A stretch of DNA of 64,000 nucleotides from Paraphoma chrysanthemicola (GCA_020744225.1 JAGMWG010000005.1:1612001-1676000); one strand, 5' to 3'. Positions 31,401 through 41,168 are shown, counted from the first letter of the stretch. The notes: generated by a model from the letters alone, not told the origin. Program-made: numbers and translations.

Positions 31401-32089
31401 ATGTTCGACTATCCACCAGAGGCAGAAGTCAAGACTGAAGAAGCGCCAGAGAAGATCAAGACTGCAGTCTTGTCCACTACAGCCCAAGACAAGCGTCGAA
31501 GAATGGTGAAGGAGCGACAGCGCCGACGAGAGAGCATGGATGTAGACCAACCCTCTACTCCCAAGGTATCCACAGCCGACGATGATGACAAGATGGATTT
31601 GGATGAGGACATCAAGAAGGAGGACAAGGAGAAGTCGGACGGCGTAACAGGCGAGACCTCGAAGAAGAAGGTTGAGAAGGAGAAGGTTGGCCACAGTCTC
31701 GAGAACATGTCGCGTGTGCTGCCACCACAGGTGAAGTACATTAGCTTTCCCGAAGAGCGATATGTTCCCGTCAAGAAGGTAAATTTCCCGCACCACTTGC
31801 TCGTTTGTAGTTTACTGACGTAACCTAGCCAACCCTCGGTGTTATTCTACTCACAGACACCCGACCTTCCGAGCCAAAGTCTCTATTGGAGCTCAAAGTC
31901 AAGAAGGCAGCACCGGCACCCACTCCCGGAGCAGCAGGGTCATCGGGCGACGAAGCACCAGAAGGAGTGTCAGTGACCTCAGGTGCTGCACCAGTCAATG
32001 ACAACCTGGTAGATGAAGGAGATGACGAGGCATCAGTACCACGCGACTTCGACTACGAGTCAGATACAAACCCGAACGACGATGACTAG
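28454..32089 (+). CDS. rpn2: 26S proteasome regulatory subunit Rpn2
   Basis: Four exons (28454-28593, 28675-28844, 28963-31778, 31829-32089), 1128 residues. Begins MVGLTSAAGVVGFLAEPDPA. The centre is a series of proteasome/cyclosome repeats with the Gly-Ala pattern: LGVIHRGNITQGQKLL, SLYALGLIYANHG, GALGVGVAGMATGS, GLSMGLVMLGTGN, GGIMTIALAYCGTGS, GATMALGIACAGTG, forming the toroid that scaffolds the base of the 19S lid-base contact. After VGMAVFTQYWYWFPLTHF comes a charged KEKE-like insert (KKEDKEKSD region). The last exon ends with PRDFDYESD and an acidic tail, like the C-terminal peptide that holds the ubiquitin receptor Rpn13. The 81, 118 and 50-nt introns keep frame exactly; the last converts an early stop into the true tail. 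Confidence 0.97.
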
Positions 32090-32612
32090 GAGTAGTAGAT
32101 TACAAGGTGGAGGCGCTTTTGTACTATCACTTTGGACTGGAGGGTGTGTGTCCGTCGGTCTTGCATTACTTGCAAGCTTCGGGAGGCTATAGAGCCACTT
32201 TCCCAGCCTGCATAGACTTGCGAAAGCATGTATAATATAGCCCTTGGGGTCGACTTAACTTTCATCGTACTTGAGCTTTGATTGTTGATTGATGGCGTGA
32301 GGTCTGTCGTGCTCATAATGCTTGAAAGCTGATAGGCTACGCGGCATCGCAAGAGTTCGGGAACGTTCACACTTCATGCGCAGGTCATCGTCACGCTTTT
32401 GACTCTACAAGAACTGTCTGCTTCTGTACTATTGGATAGTACATCTGCAAAAGTGGTCTTCAAACAGAAACACGCCATGGTTTGCGAGCGAGGCTCTTGA
32501 TTTGAACTCTAGCGAATCGGTCCGCTTGTTGCCGCGGCCGCTTGGCGTTTAGCTGCACCAAAAAGTATCACCTCATGACCGCGGCTTCCCTGGAGCTGCC
32601 ACCCATGCCACC
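32090..32612. other. intergenic, nothing recognised
   Basis: 523 bp between two rightward genes; expected RPN2 terminator and COX10 promoter. Confidence 0.4.
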
Positions 32613-34139
32613 ATGAGCCTTCGACCGGCGTTCTCACGATCGATTGCGGGGCGAGATGCGAATAGCGTCTGCCTGCGATGTTGGAGGAAGGTCGTTCAGG
32701 TGCCCCACACTGCGCGCCACCCGTTTTCCTCCATCTCGTCGCATAAACAGGGCGCAATCGCCGTGGGAAAGAGCAGGAACTCATTCAGCAAGGACTACTT
32801 CTGGGCGAATCCGACATTGAAGGAGACTTTTGGGCGGTCAAGGAGGGAACTACAGAGCTCAATTGCGGCGATAAGATCAGGCGCTGGGCAGCAAGCGAAG
32901 GGGGAAGTTGCACCAGCGAAGGTTGCGGAGGAAGAGGTTCTGCCACATCGGCGGAGAAGGAGAGCAAAAGATGTCGCAGCGGAAGACGCGCATTCGGCAT
33001 ATCCTATACCACTCGATGCCTCCTCGAAGCTGGCAAACATATCCTCAACTCTACCTCAAAGATCGCTGAAACGCTTCTTCGCCACGTATCTGTCGCTATC
33101 GAAGCCACGACTCTCCTTCCTTGTCGTCCTTACCGCAACCGCCGCATACTCTCTATACCCTGTTCCTCAGCTGCTTGCGCCGGCAGCAACCGCCACGCCC
33201 TCCCTCTCGACCCTCACACTCTTCTTCCTCACATCAGGCACGGCGCTGTGCTCAGCATCCGCAAATGCCTTCAATATGCTCATGGAGCCAAAATACGATG
33301 CTCAGATGAGCCGTACGCGCAATCGGCCGCTTGTGCGAAAGTTGATCAGTCCACGGGGCGCCATCATCTTTGCTGTAGCCTGTGGATTAGCAGGCACAGG
33401 TGCTCTCTACTATGGTGTTAACCCTACGACTGCGTTTCTTGGCGCAGCGAACATTGTCCTCTATGCGGGAATATACACGCCAATGAAGCGTATGTCGGTG
33501 CTGAACACATGGGCCGGCGCAATCGTGGGAGGCATCCCTCCGCTCATGGGTTGGACCGCTGCGGCTAGCCAATACGCGCATGATGGCACATGGGAGGAGC
33601 TATTGTTTGGTGAAGGTTCGGCAGGAGGCTGGCTGTGCGCCGGGCTGCTATTCGCGTGGCAATTCCCACATTTCAACTCACTGAGTTGGGCCATTCGCGA
33701 AGAATACAAGCACGCTGGCTATCGCATGCTGTGCTGGGTGAACCCCGCACAGAACGGACGTGTGGCGTTGCGCTACGCCATCCTGATGTTCCCTGTGTGC
33801 ATTGCTCTCTCGTACTGCGGCGTGACGGACTGGAGCTTCGTCGCAACGAGTAGTGCTATCAATGGGTGGATGGCGCTGAAGGCATGGCAATTCTACAAAG
33901 CGGAAGGGCACAAGGGCACGGCACGAGGCTTATTCTGGGCTAGTGTCTGGCACCTCCCAATCGTCATGGTACTTGCCATGGCTCAGAAGAAGGGGCTTGG
34001 GGAGCGCCTCTATAGGAGCATCTTCGGATATCCAGACATTGACGAGGAGGACTTGTACTACGAAGTCGGCGATTTTGGAGAAGAGGAGGAGCACCGAGTG
34101 GCTGTCGAAGTTGCTGCTGAAGAGATGGAGAAGCGATGA
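32613..34139 (+). CDS. cox10: protoheme IX farnesyltransferase Cox10 (heme O synthase), mitochondrial
   Basis: Intronless 508-residue protein. The N-terminus (MSLRPAFSRSIAGRD, Arg/Ser-rich, no acidic residue until 14) is a mitochondrial presequence; about 150 residues of low-complexity precede the membrane domain. The UbiA-type core has the prenyl-diphosphate motifs NAFNMLMEPKYDAQMSRTRN and, further on, YAGIYTPMKRMSVLNTWAGA with GGIPPLMGW. About seven to nine hydrophobic helices follow, including WQFPHFNSLSW and VWHLPIVMVLAMA. Cox10 adds a farnesyl group to heme b in the inner membrane, the first step of heme A synthesis for cytochrome oxidase. The C-terminus is an acidic matrix tail. The whole architecture matches fungal Cox10. 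Confidence 0.96.
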   Translation: MSLRPAFSRSIAGRDANSVCLRCWRKVVQVPHTARHPFSSISSHKQGAIAVGKSRNSFSKDYFWANPTLKETFGRSRRELQSSIAAIRSGAGQQAKGEVAPAKVAEEEVLPHRRRRRAKDVAAEDAHSAYPIPLDASSKLANISSTLPQRSLKRFFATYLSLSKPRLSFLVVLTATAAYSLYPVPQLLAPAATATPSLSTLTLFFLTSGTALCSASANAFNMLMEPKYDAQMSRTRNRPLVRKLISPRGAIIFAVACGLAGTGALYYGVNPTTAFLGAANIVLYAGIYTPMKRMSVLNTWAGAIVGGIPPLMGWTAAASQYAHDGTWEELLFGEGSAGGWLCAGLLFAWQFPHFNSLSWAIREEYKHAGYRMLCWVNPAQNGRVALRYAILMFPVCIALSYCGVTDWSFVATSSAINGWMALKAWQFYKAEGHKGTARGLFWASVWHLPIVMVLAMAQKKGLGERLYRSIFGYPDIDEEDLYYEVGDFGEEEEHRVAVEVAAEEMEKR

Positions 34140-34991
34140 CCGCCCTCAAACGCCACTGCGCAATCTACTCCGTGTTGACTGCGTGTCGCATTACGTGCGT
34201 TCTCGAAGCTATGGCGGTATCGCGGCGGTGATGATGTGCATCCGTATCCGCTTGCGAGACTGCACTGTTACAATATATTCGCTGTATTATATGTCATCAA
34301 CAGAAGTCTCGGTGGTTGCCCATGGCGCAAACAAGCTTTCACACAAGCTTTGCAAATCAATCAATCCTCACCGGGTTTCTTCCTCTTCACTGCATGGACG
34401 GTCTGCGGGTCTACGTCACACCTGCCTCTTCGACATGCCAACCCAATATGCTTTCGCGGCCAAGGGTGACACCAAGTACCGGCAACCTCAAGCCTCAGTC
34501 TCCAATCGACCTTTCCGTGCCCAGAATATCGCTAGTCTCGTCGAGCAATCTGTACACGATCGCGAACGCGCCCAAAGCAATATATGCTACGGGTCATGCG
34601 TTTCGAGTGCCGGTAGGGCTTAGTGGGCCAATCATGTTGTGTAACCACCACCAATCTCATCTACGGTCTTAATTGTTTCTCTTGAATTAATGTTTGCAGC
34701 CCCAGTGTTTCGACGCAAAGCCCTCGGCAATCACCCTAGCCTTGCAGTCTTTACCCGCCGGGAACAAGAAAGTACACTCGCCCAGTGTGGTGTTATGCAC
34801 GCCTAGAATGAAGTACCACATGCGTCTAGGCTGGGTGCATATTGCAGGGAGATGAGTGTTCCGGGGCGTGTGACAGATTCAAGTGCCTTTACAAGTATGA
34901 GTACATATAAAGAGACATCGACTTCTACTACCTTGTAGGATAAGTTACCTGGGATTTTCACTACCACAACTTCGAATTCAATCCGGCCAAG
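34140..34991. other. intergenic, AA9 promoter
   Basis: 852 bp. Nothing coding is supported. TATAAA at 34906-34911 serves the AA9 gene. Base composition turns more AT-rich from about 34650. Confidence 0.4.
34906..34911 (+). promoter_or_regulatory. TATA box of the AA9 gene
   Basis: TATAAA 81 bp before the ATG at 34992, followed by a short CA/T-rich leader; suitable for an inducible secreted-enzyme gene. Confidence 0.5.
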
Positions 34992-35731
34992 ATGAAGTCC
35001 GCTCTCTTGTCCCTCCTCGCCATCGCCAGCACGGCCAGCGCACACTACACCTTCCCCGAGCTCATCGTCGGTGGACAGGGAACCGGCGCATGGAAGTATG
35101 TTCGCACAGTGAGTTCCATCCATCAGACCCACCACAATACCGTGACTGATTCGTATCCAAGACCGCCAACCACTATTCCAACGGCCCTGTGACCAGTGTC
35201 TCCGATAGCGCTATCCGCTGCTATGAACTCAACCCTGGCACTCCCGCGTCGACTTACGAAGTCAACGCCGGCGACTCCATCGGCTTCACCACCTCCATCG
35301 GCCACCCGGGCCCGCTCCAATTCTACATGGCCAAAGCCCCAGCGGGCAAAACTGCCGCTACCTTTGACGGCTCCGGCGCCGTGTGGTTCAAAGTCCAATC
35401 GCAAGGCGCAACCTTCACTGGCGGCCAAATCGGGTGGCCATCCTCGGGCAAGACCCAAGTCTTCTTGACTCTGCCCAAGGCGTTGCCATCGGGAGAGTAT
35501 CTTGTCCGCGTGGAGCATATCGCTCTGCATTCCGCAAATGCGGTAGGTGGCGCGCAATTTTATCTTTCTTGTGCGCAGATCAAGGTCAACAATGGAGGTA
35601 GTGGAAATCCTGGCCCGCTTGTCAGCTTCCCTGGCGCATACTCTGCCTCTGACCCCGGCATTTTGTTCAAGTTGTACTACCCTGTGCCGACGAGCTACAC
35701 CCCACCTGGACCGCCGGTGTGGACTGGTTAA
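34992..35731 (+). CDS. AA9 lytic polysaccharide monooxygenase (former GH61), secreted
   Basis: Exons 34992-35108 and 35162-35731 (53-nt intron) encode 228 residues. Signal peptide MKSALLSLLAIASTASA is cleaved before His18, which becomes the N-terminal copper ligand (HYTFPELIVGG). The second brace histidine is His87 in SIGHPGPLQFYMAKAP and the axial tyrosine is in AQFYLSCAQIKV (Y173). Other family marks are SIRCYELNPG-like AIRCYELNPG, GAVWFKV and YLVRVEHIALH. No carbohydrate-binding module or GPI tail follows; it ends PPGPPVWTG. AA9 enzymes use reduced copper and a peroxide or oxygen co-substrate to cut cellulose or hemicellulose chains, leaving oxidised (C1 lactone or C4) ends. Regioselectivity cannot be told. 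It lies about 7 kb from the AA7/lactonase group. Confidence 0.95.
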
Positions 35732-35875
35732 AACAATGCGGGGTGGAAAGATTTGGGTTGGAAGAGGTATTAGGAGTTAGAAATGAATGGAACATGCTTG
35801 CATTATTTGAGGTTATATCTTGTGCTATTGCTGGCATAGATAAGTCAATTTGGAGCGTTTGGCTTCGCAGTGAAG

Positions 35876-36250
35876 TCAGCTCAACCTGTCCTGTCCTACA
35901 TCTTCTTCGAAGTAGTAGTCAATCGTTTCCTGCGTCCGCACCAGGAGCTACAAGTTTTCGTACGCTCTCAGTCTTTAGCTGGCATCATCATAAGGAAGCT
36001 TACTTACCTTCCACATGCTTTGCTCGTATCGAATCGCAGAGAAACCTAGCTTGAAGTATATAAAGTTCTCTGGAAAGGAGCAGGGCGCTTTTGCTACGCG
36101 CTCTAATACACCCGCTCTGATTGGGATTGGGGCTACGTTTGAAGACCATGCCGTATAGCTCGTGTTAATAAACACACTTAGCATTGAAACTGCAATTAGC
36201 TTCCAATATAACCGTCGTGGGACTTTAAGATGTACTGCAAAACACGACTT
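35876..36250 (-). pseudogene. 3' fragment of an unrecognised gene
   Basis: A terminal exon (35876-35947) joins through a good 60-nt intron (35948-36007, GTAAGT donor, GTAG acceptor) to an upstream frame that runs from a stop near 36260 to 36008. The product contains CFAVHLKVPRRLYWKLIAV, SYTAWSSNVAPIPIRAG, NFIYFKLGFSAIRYEQSMW and, after splicing, LLVRTQETIDYYFEED before the stop. Composition and the phase-correct intron say this was coding. No exon further upstream could be found; the sequence there is broken in all frames. I call it a gene remnant; a short intact gene starting at 36184 is possible. Function unknown. Confidence 0.35.
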
Positions 36251-36259
36251 TACTTAACG

Positions 36260-36952
36260 AGAACACCTCTATGCTATGCCCTCCAATTCCGCAGACGTGC
36301 TGTTGACTGCTCTTCCGACCTACTACGTCCTTATGTCTCTCGAGCACACCGCAGCTGATACATATACGCATGATGCAGAATACCAAGGTCTGTGTCTATG
36401 CTTCAAGAAGTGGAGTGAGTGTTACTTGAAGAAAACTGTCGTTTCAAGCGCGTACGAAGGTAGGAAAGGTCTGCATGTCTTAGGGATACAGCTGTCGTAC
36501 GGTCAAACAACAGACGGCCTCTTACACGAGCATTGCAATCGTTAAAGCCGTAGAGGGTGTTTAGGTTTGACCTTTGAGGGTCGAAATGGTTCTTGGTTTG
36601 TTTATGTTTGTGAGGAATGAGTACTAGCAGAGCTGTGGTGAGAGCCATGCATGGCAAGACTCTACACTATTCAGAGTTGCGTACAGCACTCTTCTCTTCA
36701 GCCATATCTACAAACCACCGCCTCCTGCGCAACCGTGAGACCGGGGCGAGTGAGTCATCGTCCTTGCTTGCGGTGGCGGAACTGCGGTACACATAGCTCG
36801 TAAGCATACTGATATTTCTTGTGCTTGGTTGGTCTAGCACCAAACGAAACTGAGCACAGATGAGCAGATGGCTTGTTTTGAAATGATGCAGTATTTATAC
36901 TGTAGGTTAGTACGATATATTGTATCCTCAAGAAACCTTCCACGCTCTGCTC
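36260..36952. other. AT-rich sequence with no supported gene
   Basis: About 690 bp. A plus-strand frame at 36276-36545 and a minus-strand frame at 36403-36657 overlap; neither has recognisable content. Confidence 0.35.
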
Positions 36953-37045
36953 TTACGTGCCGGCACCTTTGTTGCGCATCAGCCTCACCACCGCCTCGTG
37001 GCCTCCAGCTGAAGCCGCCTGGAGTGCGTTGCCGAAGTGTCCATC
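36953..37045 (-). pseudogene. decayed ankyrin-repeat fragment
   Basis: Thirty codons between two in-frame stops read DGHFGNALQAASAGGHEAVV then RLMRNKGAGT, a single ankyrin repeat of the type (GNALQAAS.GGHEAVVRLL) found in fungal NACHT/STAND and ankyrin proteins. The TAG right before it and TAA right after it, and absence of neighbouring repeats, show a dead remnant. Confidence 0.6.
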
Positions 37046-37329
37046 CTATGTGTGGACGTCAGGCATTATCTGCGCTGCAACATGGCTCGATCTATTGTCG
37101 AGCTCCACCTCTTCTGTAGCGAAGATGCGGTGACGTTCATTCATTCGCAAGCATGCCGATCTGTGGGTGTGGTTGCTTGCTGAATGAGGTCTGCCTAGAT
37201 ATTCAGAGCCGCACAACAAGGATGTGAGGCCTTGGTATATACCATTTTCGAAACGTGATGGACCCCCTTTAGCCCGCGATTGACAGATCTCTCAACAATG
37301 TAAGTTAGGTGCTGAGCTGCGTTTTGTCT

Positions 37330-37755
37330 GCAAATCTTAGAATGAGTTCAATGTTTGCTGTTCTTTCGCGCACAAATAGTCCTTCACCGCGCACCGGCAT
37401 TTTTAAGGATCCGCAGACAGTACGAGGGCTACGCTGTTTTCTAGATATGAGATATCCTGCTCAGGTATTAAGGAGCTCATTGCCCGCAATTGCGGTGGCC
37501 TATCACGATTCGAGAAACACAGTGATCGATCTGCAGCTTCGAGTAATGGAGCATGAAATAATGGCAGGATTGGCTCGGACAGGTGAAGAAAGTGAACGAA
37601 GGTGTCAAGGTGCAGTAGATGCCAGCAAGCGAATTGATCCAATCGTAGAGGATAAGCGTGACGGGCTATTGCAGGCGAATCAGAAGCAAATGCTCCCAAA
37701 CTTGCAAGATACAGCTACAAGCTGGACGTTTGGTGGCATCGTGACAGCCCCTTAA
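37330..37755 (+). CDS. uncertain small hypothetical protein
   Basis: An open frame of about 140 codons begins near an ATG (MSSMFAVLSRTNSPSPRTG) that directly follows a credible 44-nt intron-like element (GTAAGT donor at about 37300, CTTAG acceptor). It includes LQLRVMEHEIMAGLARTG and a charged helix-like KRIDPIVEDKRDGLL. No family recognised. The surroundings are AT-rich with gene fragments, so it may itself be a remnant. The upstream exon, if any, was not found. Confidence 0.3.
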   Translation, partial: ANLRMSSMFAVLSRTNSPSPRTGIFKDPQTVRGLRCFLDMRYPAQVLRSSLPAIAVAYHDSRNTVIDLQLRVMEHEIMAGLARTGEESERRCQGAVDASKRIDPIVEDKRDGLLQANQKQMLPNLQDTATSWTFGGIVTAP

Positions 37756-38336
37756 GTAATTCATGGCGTTTCCACTAATCCCCGCATCCCCGAGGTCTCC
37801 ACATCTTGGCATTACGATCTTCACAAGCTGACGCAAAGGAGCTCGTACATCGTATTTAGACCGCCCTCCGTCGTCAAAGCCGCCGAGTGCGGCACTTTCC
37901 AGCCAATAACTATCTCTTGGTTTTTGAAGAAGCAATTGCTGCTGGTCGGCTCCCAAGTCGCAAGTCATATCTAAGATCATTCGTGGCAACAGACCGCGAG
38001 GAGGAGAGGATCGGAGAGGTAGTCCGGCCGGAGAAAGGCACAAAAAAGAAAAAATTGACAGGTGAACTTAAGTCGTCGGCGTGAATAGCGCATGGACGCC
38101 CCTTAAACTTTGTGATTGGTAGAAGACGCGGCAGGCGAGCTTCCCGCCATCCGCACATCGCGTCGCCGCATCACTCTCCGGGGCCTTGCAAGGAGCCGAG
38201 TCATTTTATGGTTTCCCTATACGGCAGGTAAAACGATTGCTGCCTCGTTGAACGGCTTCTAGACCCCATTATATTCCGCATGTTGCTCTTCTAATGAACA
38301 CTTCGAGGATTTCAAGATCTCTCCAACAGTGTAAAG
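37756..38336. other. intergenic before the CFEM receptor
   Basis: 581 bp, no gene supported; expected to contain the promoter of the receptor gene. Confidence 0.4.
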
Positions 38337-39824
38337 ATGCGCATCCATCTGTTTACCTGTTTTGTATGCATCTATTGCATCGCCTACCTGCCCGTGTTGA
38401 TAGCAGGAACTGAGACCAATAGCTTGCCAGAGTGTGCTGTGAGTGCGTCTTTCTTGCTTAGAGGCCTGATGCTGATCGTTCCGACAGGTTCAATGTATCA
38501 ACACTTCCCTCTCCAAGTCCAGTTGCAACTCAGCGCAGAACACTTCATGTGTATGCAGTGATGCTACTTTCCGCCTTAACGTGGTACAATGCTTTTCTAC
38601 GGCTTGCACTCCAAAAGAAACGCTCAGCTCGTTAAATACAACCTCGTTTGCCTGCGGAGACCCTATTCGCGACAGGTCAGGTTTTGGACGAACTGCCAAT
38701 ATCGTGCTTATTGTGCTAGCGATGTGTGCAGTCATCGCACGATACGCAGCACAGATAGTATGCAGGCGATTTCATCTCCCAAGCGATGTGAACATGGGTT
38801 TAATTGTTGCTTTGGACATACCTGTGGCCTGGATAGCTGATAGAATGAGTAAGTATAGTGTGCAACACGCCCAAAGCTTTGCTAACTCTAATAGCGCGTA
38901 TCGGGCTGGGGAGAGATATCTGGACTCTTCCATTCGACAACATCACCCAAATACTTAAGTATTACTGGGCCGGTGAGATGTTATACTTCGCTCTTACCTG
39001 GCTCATTCGAATCGCCTTTGTCCTATTCTTCTTCCAGGTCTTTATAGATCAAACGTTTCGTAGAGTGCTGTGGGCTGTTATTGCGATATACCTTGCAGCT
39101 ATGATTTCAGGTATTTTGTCAGTTGCGTTTCTCTGTACGCCTGTGAGTTTTGCCTGGCAATCGTGGGACGGGGAGAATAAAGGTCGTTGCATAGATCACA
39201 ATGCGGTAGTCTTTGCGCAAGCTGCATTCACTATTGTAGCTGATATTGTTACGATTGGATTAGCTCTCTCGCAGATTTGGCACTTGCAAATGAGCTTAAA
39301 GAAGAAGATTAGTGTAGTGTTGATGTTCAGCATTGGTATTTTGTGAGTCAATGCTAACAATTTTAACACGTCCGCACAAGATACTAACAAGCGCAGCATC
39401 ATGATTGTGGCTGCCATCAGGCTAAAAAGTCTCGTACTGTTTGCAAAGACACCGAACCCTACGTGTAAGCTTTCCCTCGCCTTGAGAATTTTCAGACTTT
39501 CACAGCTGACCTCTTCGAGGGGACTCCCTTAACGCGAGCGTGTGGTCAGCAATTGAGTTACAAGTTGGCATTATTTGCATTTGCATGCCTTCAATACGCC
39601 TGGGTTTAAACCGTCTTATGCCTAAAACTATGGGCAGCTCGCGCCAACAAGGCACTGGGACGAGCTACGGCAGTGGGAGAGTCTTTGAGGGACACGGGAG
39701 TGCGAAAGGAAGAGCTTTTACCGCGTCGCGAGTAAGTCGACCGCAGGTGGAGGATACGGAAAGTTTCGTGCAGCTGGTGGACATTGACACGAAAGGAAGT
39801 TCAGGACGGAGCTCCCATCCGTAG
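38337..39824 (+). CDS. CFEM-domain seven-transmembrane receptor of the Pth11 type
   Basis: Five exons (38337-38438, 38488-38848, 38895-39342, 39397-39464, 39520-39824), 427 residues. After a signal peptide (MRIHLFTCFVCIYCIAYLPV), residues about 30-95 form a CFEM domain with its eight cysteines: ECAVQC, SSC, SCVC, VVQC, TAC and FACG. Seven hydrophobic helices follow, with the family landmarks RIGLGRDIWTLP, WAGEMLYFALTWLIRIAF, SWDGENKGRCID, and TWDSLNASVWSAIELQVG created by splicing at an unusual CGAG acceptor (39516-39519). The cytoplasmic tail is Ser/Gly-rich. Pth11 of the rice blast fungus senses surfaces during appressorium formation; most relatives have unknown ligands. It lies in an AT-rich accessory region next to a dead LINE. 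Intron phases are all consistent. Confidence 0.9.
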
Positions 39825-39839
39825 CGCAAATTCTCGAGT

Positions 39840-40480
39840 CAATAAAGTGCGACACCGTCTGGGGCTTCTATATCGAGGACGGTGGCTAGCTCGGACTAGG
39901 CGGACGCGCACCTCACAGAGCTATCGGCGATCAGCGAGGCGGCCAACTGGTCGTATAACCCACAGTGCACTGCGAGGGACCAAGCCAGGGTCTCCGGTGC
40001 CGGCGTTCCGCATACGAATCCTCTCGGATGAGCAGTCGGCGCTGCTGTCGGTGCAGAACTGGAGGGCAAGTGCGTGCCAGGAAGTGGTGGGCGAGATTAT
40101 CCAGAAGCTCCGCATGAGCCACATCGCGCTGTACTGAGTGCCTAGCCACCGAGGAATCGAAGGTGACGAAAAGGGCCAACCGGCTTGCCTAAGCTGCAAC
40201 GAGAAGTGAGAGCGAGGAAGCGCCGCAACGAGATAGCCGTCCGTGGTATTTGATAAAGCAAGCGCTGAAGAAGGCAAACATCACAACAGGGCCGCTTCTG
40301 GCCGGACGAGCTGATGTAGGCAAGTTCATGAGGAAGATTGACGCGGCGCTCCACCTTGGCAAGGTGGTAGCCCTGTACCAGCAACTGAACAGTGGTAAGG
40401 CTGCGACCTTTGCGCAGCTCCGGAAGGGCATAACGAGTTTCAACATCTATCACACCAGTGCGTATAGTAAGTTACAGTAG
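39840..40480 (+). mobile_element. degenerate Tad1-like non-LTR retrotransposon (LINE) remnant, RNase H to C-terminal part
   Basis: Frame-shifted, stop-interrupted sequence retaining RNase H-like pieces: IRILSDEQSALLSVQNW, then MSHIALY, a stop, and VPSHRGIEGDEKG, the family WVPSH(R/S)GIEGNE motif. About 150 bp later comes ALYQQLNSGKAATFAQLRKG, the conserved end of Tad1-type ORF2 proteins. The expected tryptophan before VPSH is now TGA, the change that repeat-induced point mutation would make. The reverse transcriptase part is not in the window, so the element is a 5'-truncated dead copy. It abuts the receptor gene only about 15 bp after its stop. Confidence 0.7.
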
Positions 40481-41000
40481 TGAGGAATTTTGGTCACCTC
40501 AACTCTATAGGTCTTAGTATTGTCAGTGACCAACGTTATAGCAGAAAAGCAATTGTTGAAAACTGTTTGAATTTGCATCAAGCTCTGTCGGAAGACCTCC
40601 CATCCATGAGTTTAATAGAAACAGAGTGATTGCCAGACAGAACTCGTCTCTGATTTCTGTGCGAAACTAAGGTTGATGTAGAATGATAGAAATTACAAAA
40701 AAACCTTGTCCAAATCTCGCCCGAACCAAGCGTAACATATCCAAATACACAGTCATGTCGACCTATCCATTTGCCTCGTTATCGTAGAATGTCGTTGGTG
40801 CGTCGGTCGAAATAGAAAAAGGCGAGGAAGATGGGAGATACCCTCTGTTTAGATGCCGGCAGTGTTGTCCCATCTTCCATATCAGGTCAAGAGTGGTGTT
40901 GTTGTCGTTGTCGAAAGAAGCGAATTTCTCAACCTAACGGACTCCGTCGATTCCCGATGGTCATCGTAATCGCTCAATGCCCGCTCGCCGCTGGGCGCAC
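40481..41000. other. AT-rich intergenic sequence
   Basis: 520 bp between the LINE remnant and the small repeat-protein gene; probably includes the latter's 3' region. Nothing recognised. Confidence 0.35.
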
Positions 41001-41168
41001 TTATGCGCGCTGAACGGTGCATTGCACACCACCCTGGGGAATTCGCTGAACGGTGCATTGGACGCCACCTTGGGGGATGCGCTGGACGATGCACTGGACA
41101 CCTCCCTGAGGAATGCGCTGAACGGTGCACTGCACGCCACCCTGAGGAATACGCGAGAAAGAGGCCAT
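41001..41168 (-). CDS. 55-residue protein of four tandem RIPQGGVQCTVQ repeats
   Basis: From the ATG at 41168: MASFS, then four copies of the 12-residue unit RIPQGGVQC(T/I)VQ, then RA and stop. Ten of the twelve codons vary among the copies, yet nine vary only synonymously and one once changes Thr to Ile, so the peptide, not the DNA, has been conserved. Each unit has one cysteine and a Gly-Gly turn; an all-beta or stacked-strand fold is possible but unproven. There is no signal peptide. TATAAATAC at 41281-41289 lies about 115 bp upstream and a CAACCA-rich leader directly precedes the ATG, as in well-expressed genes. An in-frame extension upstream to 41369 would cross the TATA box and looks like leader. 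I know no family of this kind; function unknown. Confidence 0.6.
   Translation of the reverse strand: MASFSRIPQGGVQCTVQRIPQGGVQCIVQRIPQGGVQCTVQRIPQGGVQCTVQRA
41010..41153 (-). repeat. four tandem 36-bp units (minisatellite inside the small gene)
   Basis: Units at 41118-41153, 41082-41117, 41046-41081 and 41010-41045, in register with codons. Copies differ mostly at third positions. Copy number is likely to vary between strains. Confidence 0.85.

Noticed and set aside
30966..31796. 276-codon minus-strand frame across RPN2
   Set aside because: Antisense shadow of the RPN2 exon; composition (Leu/His/Cys-rich) is typical of such shadows.
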